Part shown: one piece after another, positions 7,819 through 18,215 of the stretch
Numbering within the stretch: position 1 is the first letter of the stretch
How the letters are laid out: every line of letters begins with the position of its first letter
Assembly (NCBI GenBank): GCA_964448115.1
Contig: CAYUVA010000010.1
Coordinates: 7,010 to 71,009, forward strand
DNA from: CAYUVA01 sp964448115 [NCBI: uncultured bacterium]
GTDB taxonomy: Bacteria; CAYUVA01
Length of the DNA stretch: 64,000 nt
Direction: 5' to 3'
Position numbers and translations under genes: made by a program
Notes under the pieces: model-generated
Seen by the model: only the letters and a program-made list of their open reading frames with translations
What the model was told of the DNA's origin: nothing
Databases searched by the model: none

Positions 7819-9354
7819 ATGGATTACAGTAATAGAAAAAAGGAATACGGTGATTTTCAAACTCCATTATCCTTGGCTACTGAAATATGCAATTTTCTAA
7901 AACAACAAGGACTAAAGCCTGCTAGTATAATAGAACCAACCTGCGGAAAAGGAAATTTTCTGACAGCTTCCATTAGTGCATTTGAGGATGTGTGTGAAGT
8001 TATTGGCTTGGATATTAATTCTGATTATATAGAAAATTTACGAGAAGATCTTTCTAATATAACAAATAAAAGAAATATCAAATTATTTAATGAGGATTTC
8101 TTTTTATTCGGATGGGCTGATACCATTAAACGATTACCTAATCCCATTTTAGTTATAGGTAATCCACCATGGATTACTAATTCACATCTCAGTACATTTG
8201 GCAGTTCAAATCGACCACAAAAATATAATTTCCTCAATATTAAAGGACTTGATGCTATTACTGGCGCAAGCAATTTTGATATATCTGAAAATATGTTAAT
8301 GCAGCTTATAGAAATATTAAACGGTAGGAAAGCTGTATTGGCAATGATTGTAAAGTACTCTACATCCAGGAAACTATATTGCTTTTGTCGTAATAAGAGT
8401 TTAATGCTGTCAGATTATCGGTTCTATTATTTAGATTCAAGAAATCATTTTGGTGTCTCGGTGGATGCTGGATTATTATATATTGAGTTCTATCCCCCCC
8501 GCAAAGAGTATTTCTATGAAGTCTATGAATCCTTCTATCAAAGTAAAATTCCTCTCAAGTCGATCGGAACAGAAGACGGCGTTTTAGTTTCTGAGATCAA
8601 AAGTTACCATAAACTCAAGCACTTAATCGCAACCGACTCATATAATTGGCGTTCTGGAATAAAACATGATTGCAGTAAAGTCATGGAGCTTTATAAAAAC
8701 GATGCAGGATTCAAAAATAGCTTGGGGGAGATCGTGGAACTGGAGGATGATTTTCTATATCCGATGCTTAAAAGCTCCGATATTGATAAGGATAAGCCGG
8801 TTTACAAGTATATGCTCGTACCACAAAAAAGGCTTGGAGAAAGCACAAGTTATATCAAAGACAAGGCACCGAAGACTTGGAATTATCTTTGCGAGCATAA
8901 AGGATTACTTGATAAAAGGGCAAGTAATATTTATAAAAAACAACCTGCTTTTTCGGTGTTTGGAGTTGGAGATTATACTTTCCTTCCATGGAAGGTTGCT
9001 GTCTCCGGCTTCTATAAATCATTAAAATTTAAGGCTGTCGGTCCCTATGAATCTAAGCCGGTGGTATTCGATGATACAGTTTATTTCCTTCCCTTAAGCT
9101 CTGGTGAGCTAGCTCAATTAATCGCTCGTGCTTTGAACACAGATGTCGCAAGGGAGTTTTTTAAGTGCTTTTTATTTGGTGATGAAAAAAGACCTATTAC
9201 CGCTAAGTTATTGAAAAGGTTAGATATATTGGCTCTAATTAGGTCCCTCGGTTGGCAGAATGAATTAAATGCAATCCTGGATAAAGAAAGCAAGGACTCT
9301 TTGAGGTTCTGGTTACATCCCAAGATAAAACATCTATCAATCCTGGATTATTGA
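7819..9354 (+). CDS. Type II N6-adenine DNA methyltransferase
   Basis: 511 residues from ATG 7819 (a GTG at 7807 would overlap the nuclease gene). Motif I, the S-adenosylmethionine loop, is IIEPTCGKGNFL near residue 46, and catalytic motif IV is NPPW in VIGNPPWITN near residue 117. This order (I before IV) and the NPPW form mark an adenine-N6 methylase. The long C-terminal part (about 230-511), with several Tyr/Trp-rich segments, is probably the target-recognition region. The protein would protect host DNA against the nuclease encoded just upstream. Strong A+T richness and isolated position between unrelated operons indicate a mobile defence module. It is not part of a type I or III system, because no specificity or helicase gene is adjacent. 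Confidence 0.88.
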   Translation: MDYSNRKKEYGDFQTPLSLATEICNFLKQQGLKPASIIEPTCGKGNFLTASISAFEDVCEVIGLDINSDYIENLREDLSNITNKRNIKLFNEDFFLFGWADTIKRLPNPILVIGNPPWITNSHLSTFGSSNRPQKYNFLNIKGLDAITGASNFDISENMLMQLIEILNGRKAVLAMIVKYSTSRKLYCFCRNKSLMLSDYRFYYLDSRNHFGVSVDAGLLYIEFYPPRKEYFYEVYESFYQSKIPLKSIGTEDGVLVSEIKSYHKLKHLIATDSYNWRSGIKHDCSKVMELYKNDAGFKNSLGEIVELEDDFLYPMLKSSDIDKDKPVYKYMLVPQKRLGESTSYIKDKAPKTWNYLCEHKGLLDKRASNIYKKQPAFSVFGVGDYTFLPWKVAVSGFYKSLKFKAVGPYESKPVVFDDTVYFLPLSSGELAQLIARALNTDVAREFFKCFLFGDEKRPITAKLLKRLDILALIRSLGWQNELNAILDKESKDSLRFWLHPKIKHLSILDY

Positions 9355-9367
9355 CCTGAACAGCCTA

Positions 9368-11773
9368 TCATTGAATATATCCCAAGGCGCGCAAGCCTTC
9401 TAGCACCTCCTTGTCCGAGGGGTGGGGAGAGAGTTGAGATACAGGGACTATAGAACCGTCCTCGTAGGTGGGGATGGTATCAATTGGATGTGAATCCTTG
9501 AAGCCTTTGTCTATATACTCCAACATCACTCTGCCTGGGAAATCTTCAGGCAGCGGCATTCCAAGAAGGTACAGGATGGTCGGTGCCAAATCGTAAATAT
9601 CCGGATACTCGGAGGAACCTGTAACGCGAAAATCCGCTCCGCAACCGATTATGATCCCCTTCATATCGTGGTTTCCGCTAATATGAGGGGGAGCTACAAC
9701 CTCATTCACGGGCAGATTACCTCCATTCGGGAGATGTAACATACCATCATGTGGCAGATTCGGATTTATATTGACCCGTATTGCTGGAGGAAACCTATCA
9801 TCAGTATCTTTGAACCTATTGTGCTCGATACTTATTGACTCGAATAGCGGTCGTCCATCTGTTGTTCTTATTGATAATAGAAGGTCGGATATCTCTCGAA
9901 GCCTTTGCTCGTATTGAATGTTGCTGAGTGTTTCTTTAGTATTCAGGTTAGTTCGGTTGATATTCAGTACCCTGCTATAGGCGACCTGTCCACTGCGCGT
10001 GGAATCATAGATAATGCTATCTTCCCAGTTATCCTGCACCATCAACCCGAGAGCCTCGAAGAGCCTATTCAAGTCATGGTAGTAATTCCCCTCCAGCCAG
10101 TACTGTCTCATACCGTGATCAGATACGAGAAGAATGTCAGTATTCTCGCAGGCTACCTCGGCAGCGAAACCGCTGGCATTATCGAGGAAGGAATAAATCT
10201 TGGGGAGCGCGGAGTTGAACATTTGTGTCATCTCTGGCTCCATCTTTATCGGCAGTCCGATGGTCTCCGGCTCAAAATAACGCCATAACAGGTGTCCACA
10301 CACATCGGATGAGCGCAAATAATAGGCGCTGAAATCATTTAGTCCCTCTGCCCAGTACCTTCTTGCCGCGCTATAAACGAGGATATCATCACGCACCATA
10401 GCATTGATAGTCTCTGCGCCTTCTATTTTTACATCCAAGATTTCATCCTTGAGTTTAACTAAGGTTTCATAGTCAGGGAAGGATAGACCTTCGGGCAATG
10501 AATTCCCCTTCTCCCAGGCATCGTTTATGCTGTTGATGAGCATCGCATAATCATCTTCAAGCGTTTCGGGATAAGCGAGATGGTTCATAGAAATATTTTT
10601 TCGCTCCGAGATTAGGAATCCATTGACCTTCTCCGCGGGGTATGAAGCCCACCAGTTTATCACCCCCACGCTCCTTCCCCCCTCGGACAGGATATTCCAA
10701 AGCGCTTTGCATCTTCTAATCAGGCTGTTAATAGGGATCTTCAGGAAAGGTTGATCTCCAGGTACTGTGAAATCGGTTATGCCGTGAACCTGGCGACTTT
10801 TACCGGTTATCATGGTTGTCCACAGCGCTGGGGAGGTCATTGATTGCTCGGACATATAGTTATTGGCAAAGCCGTGTCGTATCATTGCATCTAAATTGGG
10901 GCATTTACCCATCTTCATCATGGGAGTCAGTATGTACCAGGTCATTCCATCAAGCCCAACCAGCATCACGCGACTATGGTTCGATGTTGGTGATACCTTG
11001 AGATCTCGCTGTGGATGCGGCGGCTCGATCTCCCCCTTAACCCGAATGCGCTTTATCAACCTTAGCTCCCCGAACCAGGTTTCGCCCTCCTTGAGCATCC
11101 TCATCCCGGTGAAATATTCACCCGGCTTGCTGGGAGCATTGATCATCATCTCCAGGAAAGCCTCGCCGCCGCCGGGTTGAACAGTTTGTCCACCAGATAA
11201 TGTGCACCGCTTAAAGAAGATAAACCTATCCTTCCAGCTTCCCAGGCGCACCCCTTCAGGCTCAGACCAAGGCTCGGAGCCAGTGTTCTTGATGCGGATT
11301 TTTACTAACTTCCTCTGCCCACATTTCAAGACCACTGGGAAATCATCTTCGATGAACTCTGCATCCAAGCCTTTGTGGCTGGTACTTGGCTCTATTTGGC
11401 TTAGTTGTTCAAGGCAATGCTTGATAAGCTCAATGCGCTCAGGATCCTCGGTAAGCTCCAAAGCCCTTTTGTAATTCTTGATAGCAAGCTTTGCAGCTTT
11501 CTTTTCATCTCCGATAAGATGACCGTAATCATGGTAGATTACAGCTATCTTGAATCTAAGGTCGCCCTCGTTGATAGTTCCAGGATTTTTTTGCAGCGCT
11601 TTCTGGTAACATTCTAGCGCCTTTAGCGGATTATTATTAAAGTAAAGCTCATCGCCGCTGATCTCCTGGTCTAAAGCAGAGGGGAATAATCCGTGGTAAG
11701 TAAATCCGATGAATAATGCTGCAATCCCAATCAGGACAGATGCGATGAATACGAGGGTTTTAGCTCTCATCAA
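9368..11773 (-). CDS. Membrane-anchored alkaline-phosphatase-superfamily phosphodiesterase with TPR segment
   Basis: 801 residues. A signal anchor (about 7-27) is followed by a short TPR-like region (ALECYQKALQKNPG; AIKNYKRALELTEDPERI), a beta domain (about 140-250), then the catalytic domain from about residue 265. Metal-site motifs of the type I phosphodiesterase/nucleotide pyrophosphatase family are visible: VGLDGM (first metal aspartate), TSPALWT (nucleophile region), SDHGM and the later HDMKG. The C-terminus HPSDKEVLEGLRALGYIQ is a tail often seen in large bacterial AlkP-fold proteins of this type. It probably acts outside the cytoplasmic membrane on a phosphodiester or phosphonate group, perhaps on a lipid or glycan. 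No partner gene is close. The substrate is unknown. Confidence 0.8.
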   Translation of the reverse strand: MMRAKTLVFIASVLIGIAALFIGFTYHGLFPSALDQEISGDELYFNNNPLKALECYQKALQKNPGTINEGDLRFKIAVIYHDYGHLIGDEKKAAKLAIKNYKRALELTEDPERIELIKHCLEQLSQIEPSTSHKGLDAEFIEDDFPVVLKCGQRKLVKIRIKNTGSEPWSEPEGVRLGSWKDRFIFFKRCTLSGGQTVQPGGGEAFLEMMINAPSKPGEYFTGMRMLKEGETWFGELRLIKRIRVKGEIEPPHPQRDLKVSPTSNHSRVMLVGLDGMTWYILTPMMKMGKCPNLDAMIRHGFANNYMSEQSMTSPALWTTMITGKSRQVHGITDFTVPGDQPFLKIPINSLIRRCKALWNILSEGGRSVGVINWWASYPAEKVNGFLISERKNISMNHLAYPETLEDDYAMLINSINDAWEKGNSLPEGLSFPDYETLVKLKDEILDVKIEGAETINAMVRDDILVYSAARRYWAEGLNDFSAYYLRSSDVCGHLLWRYFEPETIGLPIKMEPEMTQMFNSALPKIYSFLDNASGFAAEVACENTDILLVSDHGMRQYWLEGNYYHDLNRLFEALGLMVQDNWEDSIIYDSTRSGQVAYSRVLNINRTNLNTKETLSNIQYEQRLREISDLLLSIRTTDGRPLFESISIEHNRFKDTDDRFPPAIRVNINPNLPHDGMLHLPNGGNLPVNEVVAPPHISGNHDMKGIIIGCGADFRVTGSSEYPDIYDLAPTILYLLGMPLPEDFPGRVMLEYIDKGFKDSHPIDTIPTYEDGSIVPVSQLSPHPSDKEVLEGLRALGYIQ

Positions 11774-11850
11774 TAAAAACTTCTTTACAAAAAGATATCA
11801 TCTAAATAACAGATCATTTTACGCAATGCAACATAATTGAAAAAATGCTC

Positions 11851-11879
11851 TTGACATTTTCTGATCGACCATTTATATT
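11851..11879 (+). promoter_or_regulatory. Consensus sigma-70 promoter for hppA
   Basis: TTGACA (11851-11856), 17-base spacer, TATATT (11874-11879). The predicted 5' leader is about 97 bases and contains a small hairpin, GGTCA (11894-11898) with TGACC (11904-11908), before GAGAGG and the ATG at 11983. Confidence 0.75.
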
Positions 11880-11982
11880 GCGCAGACTTGAGAGGTCAAA
11901 GGATGACCGAAGAAGAAGAAAGATGCGAACCAGCTTAAAGTTACAGTTCAATCAACACTAAACGGATGAGAGGTTGTATTCC

Positions 11983-14163
11983 ATGGATATCGGTAACATC
12001 CTGGTAGGTTATGTTCTCTTCTGGTTAGCTCCCATCGGTTCAGTCGCCGCCCTTTACTATGCTTACAAGTTTTTCCAAGAGATGAAGAGTGAGGATCGCG
12101 GAACCGAATCGATGAAGGAGATCGCCGATGCTGTTCGTTCAGGCGCTATCGCCTACATCAAGCAACAGTACACGGTTGTGGCACTATTCTTCGTTGCTGC
12201 TTTCTTATTCCTGTTTTTCCTAGCTTTTGTGCTGGGAGTGCAGAGCAAGTGGGTGCCGTTTGCATTTCTAACCGGGGGCTTTTTCTCAGGCCTTTGCGGT
12301 TATATCGGCTTGAGCACCGCTACACACGCCAGCGATCGAACTACCAATGCTGCCAAGAAAAGCCTTAATGAAGGCTTGAGGGTGGCATTTCGCTCCGGGG
12401 CGGTTATGGGACTTTGCGTGGTTGGATTGGGATTGCTTGACATCTCAATCTGGTACATAGTTTTAAGATGGATAATGGGTTACGATCTCCATACTGTAAC
12501 CGTTACCATGCTCTGCTTCGGTATGGGTGCCTCATCGCAAGCACTGTTCGCTCGTGTCGGCGGTGGTATCTTCACCAAGGCTGCTGATGTTGGCGCTGAT
12601 CTGGTCGGCAAGGTAGAGGCTGGTATTCCGGAAGACGATCCTAGGAACCCGGCTACCATTGCTGACAATGTCGGCGATAATGTCGGTGATGTCGCTGGTA
12701 TGGGCGCTGATCTTTACGAGTCCTACTGCGGTTCAATCCTGGCTAGCGCGGCTTTGGGTGTCGCTGCTGGATTAGGAGTAAACGGGGTCATCCTCCCATT
12801 GCTCATCGCCGCTGCCGGTATCGTCTTTAGCATCAAGGGCATATATCTGGTCAGAACCGAGGAGAAGATCTCCATGAAGGAGCTTCTCAAGGCGCTGGAT
12901 AGGGGCATCAATGCTAGCGCGATCTACATTGCCATAGCCTGTCTCATCTTAGTGCCGATTATCATTGGCTTCAGCAACATCGGCATCGCCTTCTCAATCA
13001 TTGCCGGGCTATTAGTCGGTATCGTTATCGGAAAGGGCACCGAATACTTTACGGCAAACGATTTCAAACCGACCCAACATATTGCCAAGCAATCTACAAC
13101 TGGTCCTGCCACCACAATCATCGCTGGCATAGGTGTCGGAATGATGAGCACTGCTGTCGCTGTCAGCGCTATAGCCATAGGAGTTCTTTGCGCATTTGCC
13201 TTTGCTGGCGGATTTTCTAATACAGAGCTTGGTCTATACGGGATCGGCATCGCTGCGGTAGGGATGCTTTCAACCCTGGGCATTACACTAGCTACTGATG
13301 CTTATGGACCTATTGCGGACAATGCTGGAGGAAATGCTGAGATGACCCACCAAGAGCCGATTGTCCGTGAACGCACCGATGCCCTCGATTCACTAGGCAA
13401 CACCACCGCAGCCACCGGCAAGGGATTTGCCATCGGCTCCGCAGCCTTGACCGCAATGGCGCTGCTTGCAGCTTATATTGAGGAGTTACGCGCTGGTTTG
13501 GTGCGCATCGGAATAACCACAATGGAGCTGGAACGCAGCGGCAAGATCATCGAGGTGGCACAAGCGAAAATAGCTGATTTCATGGCTTTTTATAATGTTA
13601 CCCTGATGAACCCGATCGTGCTGGTCGGACTATTCATCGGAGCCGGGCTACCGTTTGTCTTCGCTTCTATGACCATGAACGCGGTTGGTCGTGCAGCCAA
13701 CCTGATGGTGCAGGAGGTGCGCCGACAGTTCAGAGAGAAACCAGGCATCATGGAAGGTACCGAAAAGCCTGATTATGCTAGATGTGTAACCATCTCCACC
13801 AAGGCTGCCCAGAAAGAGATGATTTTACCCTCACTGATGGCGATCATTATGCCGATACTAGTGGGTGTCATTCTTGGACCAGGCGGCGTTATGGGCTTGC
13901 TGGTTGGTGCCCTGATGACCGGCTTCGTGCTGGCTATCTTTATGGCAAACGCTGGCGGAGCCTGGGATAACGCCAAGAAGTGGATCGAAAAAGGTGAGAT
14001 GGGTGGCAAAGGAAGCGAGGAACACAAGGCGACCGTAATCGGAGATACGGTTGGCGACCCCTTCAAGGATACCTCGGGACCTTCTTTGAACATCCTAATC
14101 AAGCTCATGTCGATGGTTAGCGTCGTGGTTGCTGGTTTAGTTGTTGCTTACAGCATCTTCTAA
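11983..14163 (+). CDS. hppA: Membrane-bound ion-translocating pyrophosphatase, K+-dependent type
   Basis: 726 residues and about 16 membrane helices. It hydrolyses cytoplasmic pyrophosphate and pumps H+ and/or Na+ outwards. Catalytic motifs are complete: [39 protein letters not shown], and near the end [13 protein letters not shown]. In the loop that decides potassium dependence the sequence reads [10 protein letters not shown], with Ala and Gly where K+-independent enzymes have Lys and Thr, so K+ dependence is inferred; Na+-pumping members also belong to this class, so the ion is undecided. ATG 11983 has GAGAGG 9 bases upstream; TTG 11974 is a less likely start. The gene is monocistronic, with a consensus promoter and a strong terminator. 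It probably recovers energy from biosynthetic pyrophosphate under energy-poor conditions. Confidence 0.95.
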   Translation: MDIGNILVGYVLFWLAPIGSVAALYYAYKFFQEMKSEDRGTESMKEIADAVRSGAIAYIKQQYTVVALFFVAAFLFLFFLAFVLGVQSKWVPFAFLTGGFFSGLCGYIGLSTATHASDRTTNAAKKSLNEGLRVAFRSGAVMGLCVVGLGLLDISIWYIVLRWIMGYDLHTVTVTMLCFGMGASSQALFARVGGGIFTKAADVGADLVGKVEAGIPEDDPRNPATIADNVGDNVGDVAGMGADLYESYCGSILASAALGVAAGLGVNGVILPLLIAAAGIVFSIKGIYLVRTEEKISMKELLKALDRGINASAIYIAIACLILVPIIIGFSNIGIAFSIIAGLLVGIVIGKGTEYFTANDFKPTQHIAKQSTTGPATTIIAGIGVGMMSTAVAVSAIAIGVLCAFAFAGGFSNTELGLYGIGIAAVGMLSTLGITLATDAYGPIADNAGGNAEMTHQEPIVRERTDALDSLGNTTAATGKGFAIGSAALTAMALLAAYIEELRAGLVRIGITTMELERSGKIIEVAQAKIADFMAFYNVTLMNPIVLVGLFIGAGLPFVFASMTMNAVGRAANLMVQEVRRQFREKPGIMEGTEKPDYARCVTISTKAAQKEMILPSLMAIIMPILVGVILGPGGVMGLLVGALMTGFVLAIFMANAGGAWDNAKKWIEKGEMGGKGSEEHKATVIGDTVGDPFKDTSGPSLNILIKLMSMVSVVVAGLVVAYSIF

Positions 14164-14194
14164 ACTCAGAATTACTTTATAGCTTAAAAGATCT

Positions 14195-14237
14195 CGCCCG
14201 GCTGGATTTTCAACAGGATCCAGCCGGGCGGTTTTTA
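14195..14237 (+). terminator. Strong Rho-independent terminator of hppA
   Basis: A perfect 13-bp G+C-rich stem: CGCCCGGCTGGAT (14195-14207) with ATCCAGCCGGGCG (14218-14230), a 10-base loop, and GTTTTTATTT after it. Confidence 0.92.
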
Positions 14238-14279
14238 TTTAGGATGCCCCCCAATTTGCTAAATCTCCAAGGGGTAACT

Positions 14280-16307
14280 TTAGTGGGAAGGTGGTCTGAA
14301 TGAATCTTTATCAGAGGAGCCTTTGTCCGATGCCTTGATGATACGGATTACACCGCTATCGCGAAGCTTGCTGATCATCAAACAAGCCTGATATCTGGGG
14401 ATCTCAACTCTCATAATAATATCCATGATGGAGCGCTTGCCATTGATTAACTTTATTATCTCCCATTGCTGACGGGATAGATCGAGCATATTTAATGTTG
14501 AAAGCCTTGAGCGATTTATCATTGGCACGAAGTCCAAAGAGCCGATCTGGGATATGGTTTTCCGGTAGATCCTGTTTTGCACCGAGTTGACCAAGTTCCT
14601 GGTATCACGATCAGGCTCGAGCCTATATGCAATCAGGTGAAACTGGATGCCATTTTCGAGATCTTCACTAAGAACCAGGTCATTGCCGTGCTCGATTAGT
14701 GCTTCTTTTAGAGTAATCTTTTTCCTTTTATCTGTCTGGCAGATCCCCATTAACTTCTGTAAAAAGCGATTATAAATATCCTTTACGATTTTATTATCTT
14801 TTTCTTGGAGGAATAGTTCATAAGCATCCTGAAAGGCATCAAGATATAATGCCTCATCGAGCAACTGCTCAAGGTATCTTTCATAATCGACAGGAGACTC
14901 TAGGGGTGGAGGTCTTTTATAGTATTTTTTAGGCAACTTCTTTACTCTTTTGACCTTCACGCTGCTTTTAATCTCTATTTTTTTGCCATTGATATCATTT
15001 TCCTTGTTGCCAATAAGCTCATTTTGCAGGTTGCGTATGATTCTAAGAAGCATCGAGCTGGTAACCCTAAGATCCTCGGAGCTTTCGATTATTGTCTCCT
15101 TATCCTTAGGATGGCTCCTTTCTCGCAGCCTTGCTTCCAATTCCCTGGAGACTAGATAGATTATTCGATATCCATTACTTTTTTCTTTGGTGAGGGAGTT
15201 AATAGCTTCCATTCCCTTCTCCATGGTTGTTTTGCTCAAATCAAGAATGATTATCCCGGAAGTCTCCTTGGGCAATAGGTCTATTCTAAGCTCTTTGTTT
15301 ATAATGGAGTTAACGCTCAATCCAGCCTCGGAAAGGTTAAGCCCTAGCTCGTTCAGGGCAGCTCTATCAGTTCCAACCAAGGTCAGCTTCAAGTCTCTGA
15401 GCTTATCTTGAATTATTCGTATTTTCTTGGTCTCGAACTCCTCGGCAGTTGTAGGTCTAACCAGATTTGATTTGCCCTTTTGTAGTTTATCTTTCTCCTT
15501 TTCAAGGAGCTGCTCCAAGGCTTTTATTACCTCTCCACAGCTTTGGTAGCGCTTTTTAATGTTCCTTTCGAGCATCGTATATATAACTTTTTCCAGTGTT
15601 TTATGTATATCGGGAACGAGCTTTCTAAGCGATGGCACTCTAGCGGTAGCAATATTTTCTAGCAGCTCAGCCAGAGTTTCCCCCTTAAATGGCGGAACGC
15701 CTGTCAAAGCCTCGAAGATGGTAACACCAACGGAGAAGATATCTCCCTGGGGTGTATCGATTCCCATGAGCCGTTCTGGTGCGATGTACTGAGCGGTGCC
15801 GGGGACTTGCAGCTCGCCTTTTTCTTGCTCTATCCTGCCGGCTTTTATGGTTGCCATACCGAAATCAGCTATCTTTACATCGAGATTCCTGGTCAGCAGA
15901 ATATTGCCCGGTTTGATATCGCGATGGATAACTCCGTATTTATGAGCACAATTAACTCCGTAGAGTATCTGTAAAGCCCACTTGACTACTAGTTCGATGG
16001 ACACCGTTTTATTTTGTCTTAAATAACTATAAAGACTGCTTCCATCAACATACTCCATGACAATAAAGGGAGCTCCATCTGATTCGCCATAGTCGAGAGT
16101 GGTTACGATGTTAGGATGGAAGAGCTGACCGGAGGCAACCGCTTCGTTTATTATCATGGCTGTCTCGGGAATATCGGAATTCTTAAAAAGCGAACTTTTT
16201 ATAGTTTTTATCGCCACATGGCGGTGGAGCGCAGGATCAAAGCACAGATAAACTATCCCCATTCCACCTCTACCAAGCTCCTTGATAACCTTGTATCGGC
16301 CAATCAT
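14280..16307 (-). CDS. Hanks-type serine/threonine kinase with pseudo-receiver and C-terminal winged-helix-like (DUF4388-type) segment
   Basis: 675 residues, no obvious membrane helix, so cytoplasmic. The kinase domain (1-270) is intact: GRGGMG loop (12-17), Lys34, HRDIKPGN (from 128) and DFG (148-150). After a Lys-rich linker, residues about 300-430 read like a receiver domain fold (LTLVGTDRAALNELGLNLSE, GIIILDL, YRIIYLVS) but without a clear phospho-acceptor pocket. A helical region follows. The last 60 residues (MLDLSRQQWEIIKLINGKRS) resemble the helical tail found after DUF4388-type domains. It would phosphorylate Ser/Thr targets, perhaps in response to a signal sensed by the pseudo-receiver. 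The divergent patatin gene starts 246 bases away and may share regulation. Substrates are unknown. Confidence 0.85.
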   Translation of the reverse strand: MIGRYKVIKELGRGGMGIVYLCFDPALHRHVAIKTIKSSLFKNSDIPETAMIINEAVASGQLFHPNIVTTLDYGESDGAPFIVMEYVDGSSLYSYLRQNKTVSIELVVKWALQILYGVNCAHKYGVIHRDIKPGNILLTRNLDVKIADFGMATIKAGRIEQEKGELQVPGTAQYIAPERLMGIDTPQGDIFSVGVTIFEALTGVPPFKGETLAELLENIATARVPSLRKLVPDIHKTLEKVIYTMLERNIKKRYQSCGEVIKALEQLLEKEKDKLQKGKSNLVRPTTAEEFETKKIRIIQDKLRDLKLTLVGTDRAALNELGLNLSEAGLSVNSIINKELRIDLLPKETSGIIILDLSKTTMEKGMEAINSLTKEKSNGYRIIYLVSRELEARLRERSHPKDKETIIESSEDLRVTSSMLLRIIRNLQNELIGNKENDINGKKIEIKSSVKVKRVKKLPKKYYKRPPPLESPVDYERYLEQLLDEALYLDAFQDAYELFLQEKDNKIVKDIYNRFLQKLMGICQTDKRKKITLKEALIEHGNDLVLSEDLENGIQFHLIAYRLEPDRDTRNLVNSVQNRIYRKTISQIGSLDFVPMINRSRLSTLNMLDLSRQQWEIIKLINGKRSIMDIIMRVEIPRYQACLMISKLRDSGVIRIIKASDKGSSDKDSFRPPSH

Positions 16308-16472
16308 TCCAGTAAAATAAAGAAAGTTGCTCTAGGCTTCCAACTCAATACCTACTTGAAATATACACAGGAATATCTAAAATTGCAACAGAAACAAATA
16401 GATAAAAAAAATTTATTTCCATAAAAAATTCTTGAAAGACCGCATTTCGGATCCGGGTTGCTCGCTTGCCGA

Positions 16473-16501
16473 TTGTATTCTCAGGGCATCGGTATTATAA
16501 T
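16473..16501 (+). promoter_or_regulatory. Sigma-70-like promoter for the patatin gene
   Basis: TTGTAT (16473-16478), 17 bases, TATAAT (16496-16501), about 52 bases before the ATG at 16554. The -10 hexamer is perfect, the -35 weaker. Confidence 0.55.
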
Positions 16502-16553
16502 ATGATTATAATGAGCGTTCTTTTAATTAACTCGGCTGGATGAGGAAATCCTT

Positions 16554-18167
16554 ATGACACTTCTTCATTCTGAAAAGATCCTGTTAATCACCCGCAAGGG
16601 CAAGGTCAATGCGATCACCAAAGCTCTTAAGGAGAAGAAAAATCTTTACATCCGCCCTGGAGACAACGGTTCTCTTGTCATCTCACGCTTCAGGGAAAGC
16701 AAGGAATCAACCGGCTATATCAGGCACTTCAATCTTCACTTCGAGTACACCGCGGTAGATGCAACCAAGAAAATGGAACAGGAATACTTCAACCTGGTAG
16801 CTATTGATGGCGGAATCTCGCTAGGCCAAAAAGGCTCACCACGCGATCAGGTTGAGATGTTCCGCTTCATCGACCTTTTGCCCAAGTTCGACTCCATAAA
16901 GCCATATCGAGTTGACCGAATATTAGCCCTTTTGGAGCAATCGGATGACCTGTACCGGGTAACCTTTGAGCTAGGCAAGAGGCAGATCGGCTCCTTTATC
17001 TTGGATCCATTCAAGGGGGATAACTTCTTCGATGCTGTAGAGGGCATACTAAAAGCAAGAAAAACCGGCGCAAAGGCTGCCTTATGTCTCGCTGGCGGAG
17101 GCTTGGAGGGGCTTTTATACGAGCTGGGAGTGGTCAGGGCACTTAACTCATTTTTAGTAAACAAGAAGGTTACCGAGTTGGATATTTACTGTGGCATAAG
17201 CGCTGGCGCTATACTCGGTGGTATCTTGGCTAACAAAATACCCCCTGAGGAGGTGCTAAGAGCATTCGAGGGCGAGTCGGAGATCTTTGAGAGGGTCAAC
17301 GCCAAGACAATATATGACCTTTATTTCGATGAGTACCTGTTCAGGCTTATTCGTTTCTGGACTAATGTAATCAGGACTCGCTCTTATACAAAGCTGTTAA
17401 ACGAGATATTCAAGAGCGTTCCGGTCGGCTTCGTCAAGGGTGATAAGCTGGAGGCATACTTCGAGCGCCACCTGAACAAGCCCCCATATACAAACGATTT
17501 CAGGGACTTAGAGTGCGAGCTATATATCGGCGCAACCAACCAGGACACCTCTGAGCATGTCATCTTCGGAGACGAGGGGCGCAAGCATATCCCGATAACC
17601 AAGGCTATCAGGGCATCCACCGCACTGGCTCCATTCTATGCGCCCATACAGATTGACGGTGATTGGTACATCGATGGCGGATATACCCGGGTGGCAAACT
17701 GGAACTTCGCTATCGAAAAAGGCGCCGGATTGGTCATAATAGTCGATCCTTTAATACCACTTCGAGTACCTGATAATAGGGGGTACATAAACAGCAAGGG
17801 TGGTCTATTTGTCGCGCTTCAGGCGATAAAAGCCATGATGGAAGCGAGAAGGAAGACTTCCCTGGAGCTATCCCAGGAAAAGCATCGCGATGTCGATTTC
17901 TATCTTTTTCAGCCTCGGCAAAGCACCATGAGGATAATGAGCGGATCGCCCATGAAATATAATATCCGGACCCAGATTGCCCGTCTGGCTTACGAGGAGA
18001 CCGTCGAGCAGATACTGGAGCATTTCGCATTGTACCAAAAAAGCTTCCTGCGATATGGACTAGTCATGACCAAGGATAATGTCATAAAGGAAAAAGAGAA
18101 GGTGCGCATGGGGAAAGAGGCTTTCATCGATATGCTCATGTATCCTATCGACTCGCAATTGACCTAG
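16554..18167 (+). CDS. Patatin-like phospholipase with extra N-terminal domain
   Basis: 537 residues. The patatin core starts near residue 178 with the oxyanion loop LAGGGLEG, then GISAG (nucleophile serine in GxSxG) and DGGYT (the aspartate of the Ser-Asp dyad), so an acyl hydrolase acting on phospholipids or related esters is expected. The first 170 residues are not typical of patatins. The segments EKILLITRKGKVNAITKAL and FNLVAIDGG suggest a small alpha/beta, perhaps pseudo-receiver, domain. This resembles the receiver-like part of the divergently transcribed kinase next door, an inference from appearance only. The last 130 residues are also extra. ATG 16554 is preceded by GATGAGGA. No signal peptide is seen, so it probably acts at the inner face of the membrane. 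Confidence 0.85.
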   Translation: MTLLHSEKILLITRKGKVNAITKALKEKKNLYIRPGDNGSLVISRFRESKESTGYIRHFNLHFEYTAVDATKKMEQEYFNLVAIDGGISLGQKGSPRDQVEMFRFIDLLPKFDSIKPYRVDRILALLEQSDDLYRVTFELGKRQIGSFILDPFKGDNFFDAVEGILKARKTGAKAALCLAGGGLEGLLYELGVVRALNSFLVNKKVTELDIYCGISAGAILGGILANKIPPEEVLRAFEGESEIFERVNAKTIYDLYFDEYLFRLIRFWTNVIRTRSYTKLLNEIFKSVPVGFVKGDKLEAYFERHLNKPPYTNDFRDLECELYIGATNQDTSEHVIFGDEGRKHIPITKAIRASTALAPFYAPIQIDGDWYIDGGYTRVANWNFAIEKGAGLVIIVDPLIPLRVPDNRGYINSKGGLFVALQAIKAMMEARRKTSLELSQEKHRDVDFYLFQPRQSTMRIMSGSPMKYNIRTQIARLAYEETVEQILEHFALYQKSFLRYGLVMTKDNVIKEKEKVRMGKEAFIDMLMYPIDSQLT

Positions 18168-18215
18168 GGTTGCTGGTAACTTTGTTAGCTAGCAAGCTGT
18201 AAATGAAAAAGTTTT

